Of a DNA stretch of 64,000 nucleotides, positions 25,880 through 34,369 are shown piece after piece; positions within the stretch are counted from its first letter, which is position 1; each line of letters opens with the position of its first letter. Source of the stretch: Enterococcus sp. HY326 (lineage in GTDB: Bacteria; Bacillota; Bacilli; Lactobacillales; Enterococcaceae). The DNA is taken from NCBI RefSeq assembly GCF_026157065.1, contig NZ_JANLGQ010000001.1, forward strand, positions 806,001-870,000. Reading direction: 5' to 3'. A model generated the notes under the pieces. It saw only the letters and a list, made by a program, of their open reading frames with translations, searched no databases and had not been told where the DNA came from. The position numbers and the translations under genes were made by a program.

Positions 25880-26866
25880 ATGTATCTTGCAAATGAAAAC
25901 AGATATGAAAAAATGCTTTATAAAAGAGTTGGCAAATCCGGTTTAAAGCTGCCCGCCATCTCTTTAGGCTTGTGGCATAACTTTGGTGATGTCGACAAGC
26001 TCAGCAATCAGCAGGCCATTTTACGGGCCGCCTTTGACAATGGCATCACCCACTTTGACTTGGCCAATAATTATGGCCCGCCGGCTGGCTCTGCGGAAAC
26101 CAATTTTGGCCGTCTCTTTAAAGAGGATTTTAGCAGTTATCGGGATGAAATTATTATTTCTTCTAAAGCTGGCTATTATATGTGGCCTGGGCCTTATGGC
26201 GAATGGGGCTCCAAGAAAAATATTATCGCCAGCTGCGACCAGAGCTTGCAGCGGATGCAATTGGATTACGTCGATATTTTTTATCATCATCGGCCAGATC
26301 CGGACACTCCATTGGAGGAAACGGCCCACGCTTTAGATTTGCTAGTTAAACAAGGCAAAGCTCTATACGTCGGCGTTTCAAATTATTCCCCTGAACAAAC
26401 TGCGGCGATTGCGAAATTATTTAAAGAATGGCACACGCCTTTTATCATTCATCAACCCCAGTACAATATGTTTAATCGCAGTATTGAAGAAGGCTTGACG
26501 GATGTTTTAGCCAAAGAAGGTTTAGGGGCAATTGTCTTTAGCCCCTTGGCACAAGGCTTGTTAACAAATCGCTACCTCAATGGTGTGCCGGAAGACTCGC
26601 GGGCTCATCGCTCGGATAGTCCATTTCTGTCTGAAGATCGTGTGGAGGCTACTTTAACTAAAGTACGCCGCTTAAATGATGTAGCCAGCGCCCGCAATCA
26701 AACACTTGCGGAAATGGCTTTAGCGTGGAATCTTCGCCTACCAGAAATTGCCAGTGTTCTAATTGGCGCTTCACGGGTCAGCCAGCTGGAGGATAACTTG
26801 AAAGCTCTCGATAATTTAGCTTTCACAGCCGCTGAACTCGCGGAAATTGATCAGATTTTACAATAA
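25880..26866 (+). CDS. Aldo-keto reductase (YghZ/GSP69-like, L-glyceraldehyde-3-phosphate reductase group)
   Basis: 328 residues from the ATG at 25880, with GGGAGG 10 nt upstream. The NADPH-dependent (alpha/beta)8 fold is shown by GITHFDLANNYGPPAGSAE (catalytic Asp and Tyr), SSKAGY (catalytic Lys), YVDIFYHHRPD (catalytic His), GVSNYSPEQ, FSPLAQGLL and VLIGASRVSQLEDN. The YGPPAGSAE insertion and MWPGPYGEWGSKK loop are YghZ hallmarks, a group known to detoxify methylglyoxal and related aldehydes. The divergent MerR gene and stretched promoter suggest induction by an electrophile (inference). Confidence 0.87.
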   Translation: MYLANENRYEKMLYKRVGKSGLKLPAISLGLWHNFGDVDKLSNQQAILRAAFDNGITHFDLANNYGPPAGSAETNFGRLFKEDFSSYRDEIIISSKAGYYMWPGPYGEWGSKKNIIASCDQSLQRMQLDYVDIFYHHRPDPDTPLEETAHALDLLVKQGKALYVGVSNYSPEQTAAIAKLFKEWHTPFIIHQPQYNMFNRSIEEGLTDVLAKEGLGAIVFSPLAQGLLTNRYLNGVPEDSRAHRSDSPFLSEDRVEATLTKVRRLNDVASARNQTLAEMALAWNLRLPEIASVLIGASRVSQLEDNLKALDNLAFTAAELAEIDQILQ

Positions 26867-26886
26867 TTTTTAAAATCATCATCGAC

Positions 26887-26942
26887 CAAAAAACGACCTG
26901 TCGGAGTTTTGCTTTTTGCATTAACTCCGACAGGTCGTTTTG
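26887..26942. terminator. Bidirectional terminator between convergent genes
   Basis: ACGACCTGTCGGAGT pairs perfectly with ACTCCGACAGGTCGT; A and T runs flank both sides. Serves the reductase gene and ndk. Confidence 0.9.
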
Positions 26943-26946
26943 TATT

Positions 26947-27348
26947 TTATGCTGGGAAAAAGCGGGCAATTTCTGTCAAAGCGGCCCTTTCAGAATCTGA
27001 AGCATGAACCAAATTCTCGGTTTTCGATAAGCCAAAGTCTCCCCGCAATGTCCCGACCGCTGCTTCAAAAGGGTCAGTGGCTCCAACCAATTTACGGACA
27101 TTTTTTACGACATTTTCCCCTTCAAGAATCATCAACACCACTGGACCACTTGTCATGTAAGCTACTAGCTCAGGAAAAAAAGGTTTATTAACCAAATGAC
27201 TATAATGCTCCTTTAGCACTTCTTCAGTTAACACTTCATATTTCAACTTTTGCAGAGCCAAGCCTTTCTCCTCAAAACGTTGGATAACACGGCCAATCAG
27301 CTTCCGCTTGACCCCATCCGGTTTAATAATAACTAAAGTCGATTCCAT
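26947..27348 (-). CDS. ndk: Nucleoside diphosphate kinase
   Basis: 133 residues, slightly short of the 140-150 usual length. Transfers phosphate among NTP/NDP pairs through a phospho-His. LVIIKPDGVKRKLIG starts the fold; VGATDPFEAAVGTLRGDFG and ENLVHASDS carry the nucleotide loop and catalytic His (about 115). The NxxHASDS signature is intact. GGGAGGA lies just upstream of the ATG. Monocistronic, with a perfect terminator shared with the convergent reductase gene. Confidence 0.95.
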   Translation of the reverse strand: MESTLVIIKPDGVKRKLIGRVIQRFEEKGLALQKLKYEVLTEEVLKEHYSHLVNKPFFPELVAYMTSGPVVLMILEGENVVKNVRKLVGATDPFEAAVGTLRGDFGLSKTENLVHASDSERAALTEIARFFPA

Positions 27349-27423
27349 GATGATTCCTCCCTTGAAAGCAAAATAAAAATTGCTGATTATCCTTTTATTT
27401 TACCTTATTTTTGGAGGGATGAC

Positions 27424-28332
27424 TTACATTTCTTCATCAAATTGGAGTAATAATTGATAGACCGCTCCTAATAAATTAGCGTTGTTCAAGAATTTACAAT
27501 TTTCAATGGCTAGACTGCTCCATGAATTATCCCAAAAGCTGAAACTTTCTCGCATCGCCAAATATTGTTTGGTGATTTCTTCAATTAAAATGCTTTGAGC
27601 ACTGATGCCTCCGCCGATGACGACTTTTTCAATATCTAATGTCGCCTGCAAATTAAGAATCATAAAGGCAATCTCATGGCAATAGCTTTCAAAAAGTCTA
27701 GTGACTTCAGGCTGCTTTCCTGCCTTGATTGCTTCAAAAACAGCTAAGCCGTCTGAGTCTGGCAAACCAAGAACCTGTGCGCAGGCAGCGATAAATTTAA
27801 CCGCTGAGCCGGTGAAGCCGAGCATATTTTCCATCGTCATTTTCTCAGGGGTGCGTATTAAAAAGCTCAACTCGCCTGCTTGAAAGTGGCTTCCCTGCAG
27901 CAATTCTCCATTAGCGATAATCCCATCACCGATGCCTGTGCCTAATACAATTGCCACCCCATTTTCAATGCTTTTCAAATTCCCCAGCCAAACTTCGGAC
28001 AAAGCCGCCGCCTTGCCATCGTTACTGACCCCACAAGGTAAGTTAAAACGGGTTTCAAAAAAATTACGGAAAGAATAGCCGTGTAAAAATGGCAAGGCGC
28101 CGCCATTATAGACCGTCCCTGTTTTGATGTCCACTTTACCCGGACAACTGATGCCCACACCTCTAACTTCTTGATTGATAGGCTCGACTAATTGTGTCAG
28201 CACTGCTTCCAAATCGTCTAATGTGGTTGGCGTAGGTACTTTGTCCACCTGTTCAATGTTTCCAGAGCGATTGACTTTTGCATATTTTATGTAGGTGCCA
28301 CCGATATCGATGCTGAAATAACTTTTTGCCAT
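27424..28332 (-). CDS. ROK-family sugar kinase
   Basis: 302 residues from the ATG at 28332 with TGGAGGC 5 nt upstream; an ATG four codons earlier overlaps this site. FSIDIGGTYIKYAKV is the ATP phosphate loop; VGISCPGKVD, VSNDGKAAALSE (catalytic Asp), LGTGIGDGIIANGELL and VVIGGGIS follow in ROK order. The CxCGxxGC zinc cluster of glucokinases and NagC is absent, as in BglK-type beta-glucoside kinases. It follows the transporter at 28424-29644 after a terminator, so it may be expressed at a lower level with the operon or separately. The substrate is not known. Confidence 0.8.
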   Translation of the reverse strand: MAKSYFSIDIGGTYIKYAKVNRSGNIEQVDKVPTPTTLDDLEAVLTQLVEPINQEVRGVGISCPGKVDIKTGTVYNGGALPFLHGYSFRNFFETRFNLPCGVSNDGKAAALSEVWLGNLKSIENGVAIVLGTGIGDGIIANGELLQGSHFQAGELSFLIRTPEKMTMENMLGFTGSAVKFIAACAQVLGLPDSDGLAVFEAIKAGKQPEVTRLFESYCHEIAFMILNLQATLDIEKVVIGGGISAQSILIEEITKQYLAMRESFSFWDNSWSSLAIENCKFLNNANLLGAVYQLLLQFDEEM

Positions 28333-28357
28333 AATTGCCTCCATGGTTTTTAATCAT

Positions 28358-28398
28358 TGAAAACCTCCAGCAACATCATAAATCGTGTTACTGAAGGT
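28358..28398 (-). terminator. Terminator after the MFS transporter gene
   Basis: On the minus strand ACCTTCAGTAACA pairs with TGTTGCTGGAGGT (one mismatch), followed by TTTTC. Confidence 0.75.
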
Positions 28399-28423
28399 AT
28401 TTTTTCATCCTACTAAATTAACT

Positions 28424-29644
28424 TTACTCCATAGCCTCTTCCATTTCCACCATTGATTCCAAATCTTTTGAATCATTCTTTAGTGACTTAGATAGGAATA
28501 AGTAAACCACAGCTAATAGAACGAAGATAAATCCACAGGCTAATAATGAAAAGCTTGCAGAGGTATTATTAAACGTACTGCCGATAAAAGCCAAAATGTA
28601 AGGTGAAAGCACACAGCCAAGATTAGTTCCCACCATTGAAATAGAAACAGCTAAGTTCGCTGAATTTTTAGGCGCTCGCTCCATGATGATTCCAAATGAG
28701 TAAGGTAAAAACATTGCTGAACCTGCTCCGGCAACAGCTAAAACTACTGTTAGCATTGCCATATTGGTTGCAAAAGACAACATGATATGGCCAACGCCTA
28801 AAACGATATAACAGATAGCCAAAGTAAATTGTTTCGTGTACTTAACAATATTTCCGTAAAAGAAACTCGCTAAGAAACTAACTAATGTTTGGACAGACAA
28901 TGCTGTTCCTAAGAAGCCAGGATTCGCCATATTATGTTCTTGAACTAATGCCGATGCCTTTAAACTAACTGCCATTAAAAGTACAAAAGAGAGCATTAGC
29001 ACTAGTGTTTGTAGAATAACAAAACTGTTCACACTTTGCTTAGTAGAAACTTTTTCTTCAGAAGCTGATTGTTCTTCCTCCGGTTTTACATCAGGTACAT
29101 AAACTAAGAATAATACAAATGAAACAGCTGCTAAGAAGTAAATTGCAAAAGCATAATGCCAATTGTAATTAACTAAAATACCTGCCACAAAAGTGGTTAA
29201 AGTTTGACCTAGACTTTGAACTGCGGCTTGATAACCCAACATCTTATTGCGAGTATCACCTGAATAGAATTCGTTAATCAAACTAACTGCCAATGAATTA
29301 AACATCCCTAAACCAGCACCTAGCACCAAGCGTGAAGCATAAACTAATGTATAGTTATCCGAGAAGAAGGGCACAACACCGCCAATTCCCGCCAACAATA
29401 TACCTAAGAGAACTGTTTTCTTAGTCCCCAGAACTCTCACTAGAAAGGCACTCAGTAAAACAAAAATCATGACAGTAATATTAGAGGCTGTTACTAAGGC
29501 CTCAACAGCTGTAGCGCTATGATTACTGAAGGTCTCCTGCATCTTTGTTACTGCCGAAGCAATCGAGCCGGACGTTGTTAACAAAAGCGAGATGGACAAC
29601 AAAGCAATTTTGAAAGTTATTTGATTCTTTTTGACTGCATTCAT
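28424..29644 (-). CDS. MFS transporter of the isomerase-transketolase operon
   Basis: 406 residues with 12 predicted membrane segments and a hydrophilic acidic centre (KPEEEQSASEEKVSTKQ, about 190-205). LLSAFLVRVLGTKKTVLLGI and ASRLVLGAGLGMFNSL match MFS motif A-like and helix-4/5 features. AAGGAG lies about 9 nt before the ATG and 23 nt separate it from the DUF1593 gene. It is probably the importer for the locus, replacing a PTS permease that is missing although a lone IIB is present at 35792. Substrate inferred only from context. Confidence 0.82.
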   Translation of the reverse strand: MNAVKKNQITFKIALLSISLLLTTSGSIASAVTKMQETFSNHSATAVEALVTASNITVMIFVLLSAFLVRVLGTKKTVLLGILLAGIGGVVPFFSDNYTLVYASRLVLGAGLGMFNSLAVSLINEFYSGDTRNKMLGYQAAVQSLGQTLTTFVAGILVNYNWHYAFAIYFLAAVSFVLFLVYVPDVKPEEEQSASEEKVSTKQSVNSFVILQTLVLMLSFVLLMAVSLKASALVQEHNMANPGFLGTALSVQTLVSFLASFFYGNIVKYTKQFTLAICYIVLGVGHIMLSFATNMAMLTVVLAVAGAGSAMFLPYSFGIIMERAPKNSANLAVSISMVGTNLGCVLSPYILAFIGSTFNNTSASFSLLACGFIFVLLAVVYLFLSKSLKNDSKDLESMVEMEEAME

Positions 29645-29667
29645 GTTTTTTTCTCCTTTTCAAACCT

Positions 29668-31128
29668 TTATTTGACAGTGATAATAACTCTTTGATAACT
29701 TTTCAGTGGTAAATCAAAATCGTTTAAGACTTCTAAAATAATATGAATTGTTTCACCGGGTTGGGCATCTTTAGGGATATGCACTACTGATTGTGGCGTA
29801 AAATCGTTTTCAATATTTACGTAACTGTAGGCTTCCTTTGTACCCTCAGCATGACAATTAATCGCCATCCCAGAAATTTTTTCGACAATTGGTTTTAAGC
29901 TGCTCGCATCACGATAGGTGGATGCTTCTGGATAGTACCACCATTTATAATATAGTTGACTGCCGTTGACATCTTTAGCTTCTGCAGTCAATTTCACCTG
30001 ACTGCCAGCACTTGCTGTTAAATCAAGACCTTCCTTAACTGTTGCTATTGGATAATGAGCCGCTTCTTCGAGTGTTTCAGCAACACACCATTTTGCCCTT
30101 GCTTTGAAATCATCTTGAATATCATCAAACCAACGAGTCAAGCTATATTCAGCTTCGTATTGCTTGGTGTAGGGGTTCCAATCAAGTGCCTCGTTGATAA
30201 ACAAATCTTCATTTTTCTTAATGAAGCGACCGCCCCAACCGCCATATGTTGGATCTTCACTGTTTCTTAACCCGTTTTCAAAAAGATAAAAGAATGACGG
30301 GGAATCTCCTTCAGAAATAAAATCGTATTTTTGATATTCAGGGTTTTGATCAATGTAGGTTTGAACACCCCGCTGTTCTTCAGCAAGTTCTCCTTCAAGA
30401 ACATTACCATCGGCCATCAAAGCATATTTTTTTAACAATGGGCCAAAATTCATTTTCAAGTCATAATTCCAGTCTGCTTGTAGACGAGTGGTGACATTGT
30501 CATCTTCTGCTTTCCATAGATAGGCAAAATGCCAGAAATTGTATTGGTCATTGATTACTTTGATATTCCATTCTTTAGCAATATAATCACTATAAGTTTC
30601 GTCTTGATCCAAGATAATGTAAACAACTAACTTATCTTCAATTTTTTGTTTGATTGCCTGCCAATCTGCTTGCTGGCCAAAGCGTTCTTCAATCGATTTT
30701 AAAGCCCGTGCTGTTGTATTAGTCCCGCCCCAAGTCTGAACGTATAGCGTGCGAGGGTCATCATCTAAAAACAACGTTTCTAAAAAACGTGAGCCAGCAG
30801 TTTCTTTTTCCATCTCACCTTTATAGCTGATATTCCCAATGTGATAGATGCTGTGGAGGAACTCAGGGGTTGGATAGCTTTTGTCATGGACTTGCAAGTT
30901 AGGATAAACTTTCGCATATTCATCGATAAATTCATTGACCCAGCTTTCCCCAGTCCAACGATAAGGTTCGATGCCCTTCTCTTCATCTCCAGCATAATGA
31001 TAAACGGAGCTAGTTAAAACAATTCCAGCCGTGTCAATTTCATTACTGTAAAGTAGGTAGCGAAGAAACGAATTCATATCATCGACTTCACCGTCAGTGG
31101 TTATTACTGTTCTTTTTTTCTCAAGCAT
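29668..31128 (-). CDS. DUF1593 nucleoside-hydrolase-like protein (Sde182-type)
   Basis: 486 residues from the ATG at 31128 with AAGGAGGA 8 nt upstream. VITTDGEVDDMNSFLRYLLY near the N-terminus is the Asp-rich calcium and ribose site pattern of inosine-uridine nucleoside hydrolases; TWGGTNTTARAL and a beta-sandwich C-terminal domain (about 375-486; KVKLTAEAKDVNGSQLYYKW-like) complete the DUF1593 architecture. There is no signal peptide, so it acts inside the cell. In this operon it could free a sugar from a glycoside or ribosyl-like substrate before the isomerase. Biochemistry of the family is poorly known. Confidence 0.75.
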   Translation of the reverse strand: MLEKKRTVITTDGEVDDMNSFLRYLLYSNEIDTAGIVLTSSVYHYAGDEEKGIEPYRWTGESWVNEFIDEYAKVYPNLQVHDKSYPTPEFLHSIYHIGNISYKGEMEKETAGSRFLETLFLDDDPRTLYVQTWGGTNTTARALKSIEERFGQQADWQAIKQKIEDKLVVYIILDQDETYSDYIAKEWNIKVINDQYNFWHFAYLWKAEDDNVTTRLQADWNYDLKMNFGPLLKKYALMADGNVLEGELAEEQRGVQTYIDQNPEYQKYDFISEGDSPSFFYLFENGLRNSEDPTYGGWGGRFIKKNEDLFINEALDWNPYTKQYEAEYSLTRWFDDIQDDFKARAKWCVAETLEEAAHYPIATVKEGLDLTASAGSQVKLTAEAKDVNGSQLYYKWWYYPEASTYRDASSLKPIVEKISGMAINCHAEGTKEAYSYVNIENDFTPQSVVHIPKDAQPGETIHIILEVLNDFDLPLKSYQRVIITVK

Positions 31129-31166
31129 GTACAAAATCCTCCTTATTTTTCAATAATAGTTCTTGC

Positions 31167-32603
31167 TTAAACTTCAACCGTCACTGTTGTTCTCCGCTCC
31201 ACAATCCCCAACCATTTCTGATACTCTGCTTCAAATTCACCAACAGGCTCAAACTTATGATTGATTGCAGCGTTTTGCATGGTTTCGCCAATAATTGCCA
31301 AAGTGCCGACAGCGGAAATTTCTTCCACTTCGCCGCTGATGATAGTCTTTTGGGTGATATCTGATAATAATTGCATAAGCAATGGATTTTTGCTGGCGCC
31401 GCCGTCAACATGCAGCTCAGCCAATGTGACACCGCAGCTTTCTTCAAAGGCGTCGATGACTGCGCGAATTTGAAAGAGCATCGCTTCAAAGCTGGCACGA
31501 ATTAAATGTTTTTTTGTAGTATTGCGGGAAATTCCTTCAAAGGCCGCTTCTCGGCCAGGTTCCCAAAAAGGTGCGCCTAAACCTTCTAGCGCTGGCACAA
31601 AGTAAACGCCGCCATTATCTTTCAGCGCTAACGCTTCTTCAGAGGCTGTTTGTACATCATCAAATAATTGCAAGGTATCCTGCTCCCAATTTAAAATGTC
31701 GCCAAAGGAACGTATCACGCCTTCTAAAGCATAAGTGGTGACGCCACTTTCTCGCCAAGCAATCGTTGTTAAAATTTTTTCATTGACCTGTTTCACCTCG
31801 GGCCCAATATTCATCAAGACAGAACAGCCAGTACCTAGAGTGGCTTTGGCTTTGCCGGGGGTATTGCATTGATGACCATAGAGGGCGGCTTGCGAATCCG
31901 CCACAATTGAGACAATCGGAATGTCCAAGTAACTGCCAAAATCATAAACCGAGTCGACAACTTCCGGTAAAACATTTTGCGGAACATTGAATAAGTTTAA
32001 CAAATCGGTATCCCAGCTTTGCTCAAAAATATTGAACAATAAAGTTCGGCAGGCATTGCTGACATCGCTTAAGTAGCTACTACCTTCTGTAAGATTCCAC
32101 ACTAGCCAAGTATCGATGGTGCCGATAGCCAAATCTTTCAATTGCAGCTCATTTAACTGATGGCTGTCAAAAAACCATTTTAGTTTAGAGGCTGAAAAGT
32201 ACGGGTCAATTGTCAAGCCGGTTTTCTGATTAACTAGGTGATTGTAACCCGCCTCCTGTAATCGATTACAAATTTCTAAACCCCGGTTACACTGCCACAC
32301 CATCACATTGGTATGTAGTTCGCCGGTGCGTTTATCCCAAATCACAACCGATTCCCGCTGATTGGTGATGGATAAACTTTTAATTTGATCGGAGCGTAAA
32401 TTATTTTTCAGCAGTGTTTTTTCAATCAGTTCTTTAACATTACTGATAATTTCGATTGGATCGTGTTCCACCCAGCCCTTTTGCGGATAGAGCTGGCGGT
32501 GGGGCAAATCCAAACGACTTAAAATTTGAACTGTTTCTGCTGTATTGACTAATAAGGCTTTCGTTCCAGATGTACTCTGATCTATAACAATTCGATATTC
32601 CAT
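31167..32603 (-). CDS. FGGY-family carbohydrate kinase (glycerol-kinase-like)
   Basis: 478 residues from the ATG at 32603 (TAGGAG about 9 nt upstream; an ATG three codons earlier overlaps the site). IVIDQSTSGTKALL is the N-terminal phosphate loop, TNQRESVVIWD and GTIDTWLVWNLT define the substrate domain, and LHVDGGASKNPLLMQLLSDI is the FGGY C-terminal signature. It sits between the transketolase C-subunit and DUF1593 genes. The logical role is phosphorylating the ketose made by the isomerase so that the split transketolase can use it; apulose kinase of D-apiose catabolism is a precedent. Specificity is not visible. Confidence 0.85.
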   Translation of the reverse strand: MEYRIVIDQSTSGTKALLVNTAETVQILSRLDLPHRQLYPQKGWVEHDPIEIISNVKELIEKTLLKNNLRSDQIKSLSITNQRESVVIWDKRTGELHTNVMVWQCNRGLEICNRLQEAGYNHLVNQKTGLTIDPYFSASKLKWFFDSHQLNELQLKDLAIGTIDTWLVWNLTEGSSYLSDVSNACRTLLFNIFEQSWDTDLLNLFNVPQNVLPEVVDSVYDFGSYLDIPIVSIVADSQAALYGHQCNTPGKAKATLGTGCSVLMNIGPEVKQVNEKILTTIAWRESGVTTYALEGVIRSFGDILNWEQDTLQLFDDVQTASEEALALKDNGGVYFVPALEGLGAPFWEPGREAAFEGISRNTTKKHLIRASFEAMLFQIRAVIDAFEESCGVTLAELHVDGGASKNPLLMQLLSDITQKTIISGEVEEISAVGTLAIIGETMQNAAINHKFEPVGEFEAEYQKWLGIVERRTTVTVEV

Positions 32604-32615
32604 CAGCGTCATCTC

Positions 32616-33542
32616 CTAAAATTTTTGAACTGCTTTAGCAATCTTGCTGCCAGTGAGTCCGTAATATTCAAAGACTTCCTTTGAATCTCCGGTGATTAAT
32701 TCTTCATCCGGTAAAGCGATAATTTTTTGTCTGATATCGGTTAATTCACATAATGTTTCCGCTACGGCTGAACCAAGGCCACCATATGGACTGTGTTCTT
32801 CCACTGTGATAATTTTTTTCGTTTTGCTAGCGGATTGAATGATAGTTGCGGCATCAAAAGGTTTTAATGAGTGAACATTGATGACCTCAGCAGCAATCCC
32901 GGCCGCTGCTAAAATCTCGGCTGCGTCTAACACTTGGCGGACTGTTTCACCGATGCCCACTAGAGTGACGTCTTGGCCTTCACGCATCACCACCGCTTTA
33001 CCAATTTCAAAGCCATAATCATCTGATGTATAGCAATCAGCGACTGGATTGCGGCCAATTCGAATATAGGCCGGTTGATGACTTTTAGCGAGAGCCTTCA
33101 TCATGGCTGCCGTTTCAAAACGGTCAGCCGGCGCTAATACTTGTAGATTAGGAATCGCCCGTGTCACGGCGAAATCCTGTAGCGAATGATGGCTCATGCC
33201 TAAAGCGCCGTAACTGACGCCGCCGCTGATGCCCACTAATTTGACATTGGTATCGGAATACGCCACGTCAACTTTGACCTGCTCGATGCTGCGCATACTG
33301 AGGAATGCGGCCGGTGATGTGACGAATGGCTGCTTGCCTGAATGAGCTAAGCCTGCTGCAATGCCAACAATATTTTGTTCGGCGATACCCACTTCGACTA
33401 ATTGCTCAGGCAATTGATTGGCAAATTCAGTCATTGAAGCTGAACCCCGCGAGTCGCTCGTCAACACCACTAAATCAGGATTTTTTTTACCTTCTGCGAT
33501 TAAAACATCACACATCGCTTGGCGATTGGGAATTGTATTCAT
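32616..33542 (-). CDS. Transketolase, C-terminal subunit
   Basis: 308 residues covering the pyrimidine-binding and C-terminal domains. VEVGIAEQNIVGIAAGLAHSG contains the conserved catalytic Glu that activates thiamine diphosphate; RIGRNPV and VEEHSPYGGLGSAV are typical of split transketolases. It overlaps the N-subunit gene by 4 nt (ATGA) and has TTGGAGG 8 nt upstream of its start. With the N-subunit it forms a complete enzyme for two-carbon transfer. As part of a catabolic operon its acceptor and donor may be unusual phosphorylated sugars. Confidence 0.9.
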   Translation of the reverse strand: MNTIPNRQAMCDVLIAEGKKNPDLVVLTSDSRGSASMTEFANQLPEQLVEVGIAEQNIVGIAAGLAHSGKQPFVTSPAAFLSMRSIEQVKVDVAYSDTNVKLVGISGGVSYGALGMSHHSLQDFAVTRAIPNLQVLAPADRFETAAMMKALAKSHQPAYIRIGRNPVADCYTSDDYGFEIGKAVVMREGQDVTLVGIGETVRQVLDAAEILAAAGIAAEVINVHSLKPFDAATIIQSASKTKKIITVEEHSPYGGLGSAVAETLCELTDIRQKIIALPDEELITGDSKEVFEYYGLTGSKIAKAVQKF

Positions 33543-34369
33543 TTTAACGCCTCCAATTGCTGATCAAATTCGGCCATGGCCTGTTGATATTGCTCGTCAG
33601 TCGGCACTTTGTGATGCCAGCCGGCTTGGTTTTCTGCAAAGGACACGCCCTTACCTTTAATCGTGTTGGCGATAATCATTTTCGGTTTCTCGCCATTTTC
33701 GTCAGAGTCAAAGGCGGCTAATAATTCCGCCATATTGTTACCGTCAACTTCAATCACATGCCAACCAAACGCTTGCCATTTTTCTTTCAGAGGCTCTGAG
33801 TTCATAACATCAACAGTCTTACCAGAAATTTGCAAGCCGTTGTGGTCAATAATGGCCGTCAAATTTTTCAATTTGTAATTGGCGGCCGCCATCGCAGCTT
33901 CCCAGACGGAGCCTTCCGCTAATTCGCCGTCCCCCATCAAGGTGTAAGTTTTATAATTTTTTTGATCCATTTTACCGGCTAGTGCAATACCGGTGGAAAC
34001 AGCCAAGCCGTGACCCAAGGAGCCTGTATTCATTTCGATACCATCCACTTGATTATTGGGATGGCCAATTAAACGAGATTTGAATTGAGAAAAAGTATTT
34101 AATTCAGCTTCATCAATAAAGCCCTTCGCTGCCAAGGTTGTCCACAAAATTTCAACAGCGTGGCCCTTACTTTGGATGTAGCGATCACGATTAGGATTCT
34201 CGGGATTTTTGGCGTCTACATTTAACACTTGAAAATACAAAGCCGTTAAAATATCGGCACAGGATAAATCAGAACCGGTGTGACCAGTTTTCCCTTCATA
34301 AACTAATTGGAACGTCCGCTTACGCAGTTCAACAGCTTTTTTTTCTAACGCCTTCACATCAGCGGTCAT
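33539..34369 (-). CDS. Transketolase, N-terminal (TPP-binding) subunit
   Basis: 276 residues. The thiamine diphosphate motif GDGELAEGSVWEAAMAAANY, ending in DHNGLQ, is at about 138-170; GHTGSDLSCADILTALYF and KGHAVEILWTTLA near the N-terminus and ANTIKGKGVSFAEN bind cofactor phosphate and substrate. GGGGAG lies 7 nt before the ATG. It overlaps the isomerase gene by 4 nt and the C-subunit gene by 4 nt, so all three are translationally coupled. Confidence 0.9.
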   Translation of the reverse strand: MTADVKALEKKAVELRKRTFQLVYEGKTGHTGSDLSCADILTALYFQVLNVDAKNPENPNRDRYIQSKGHAVEILWTTLAAKGFIDEAELNTFSQFKSRLIGHPNNQVDGIEMNTGSLGHGLAVSTGIALAGKMDQKNYKTYTLMGDGELAEGSVWEAAMAAANYKLKNLTAIIDHNGLQISGKTVDVMNSEPLKEKWQAFGWHVIEVDGNNMAELLAAFDSDENGEKPKMIIANTIKGKGVSFAENQAGWHHKVPTDEQYQQAMAEFDQQLEALK

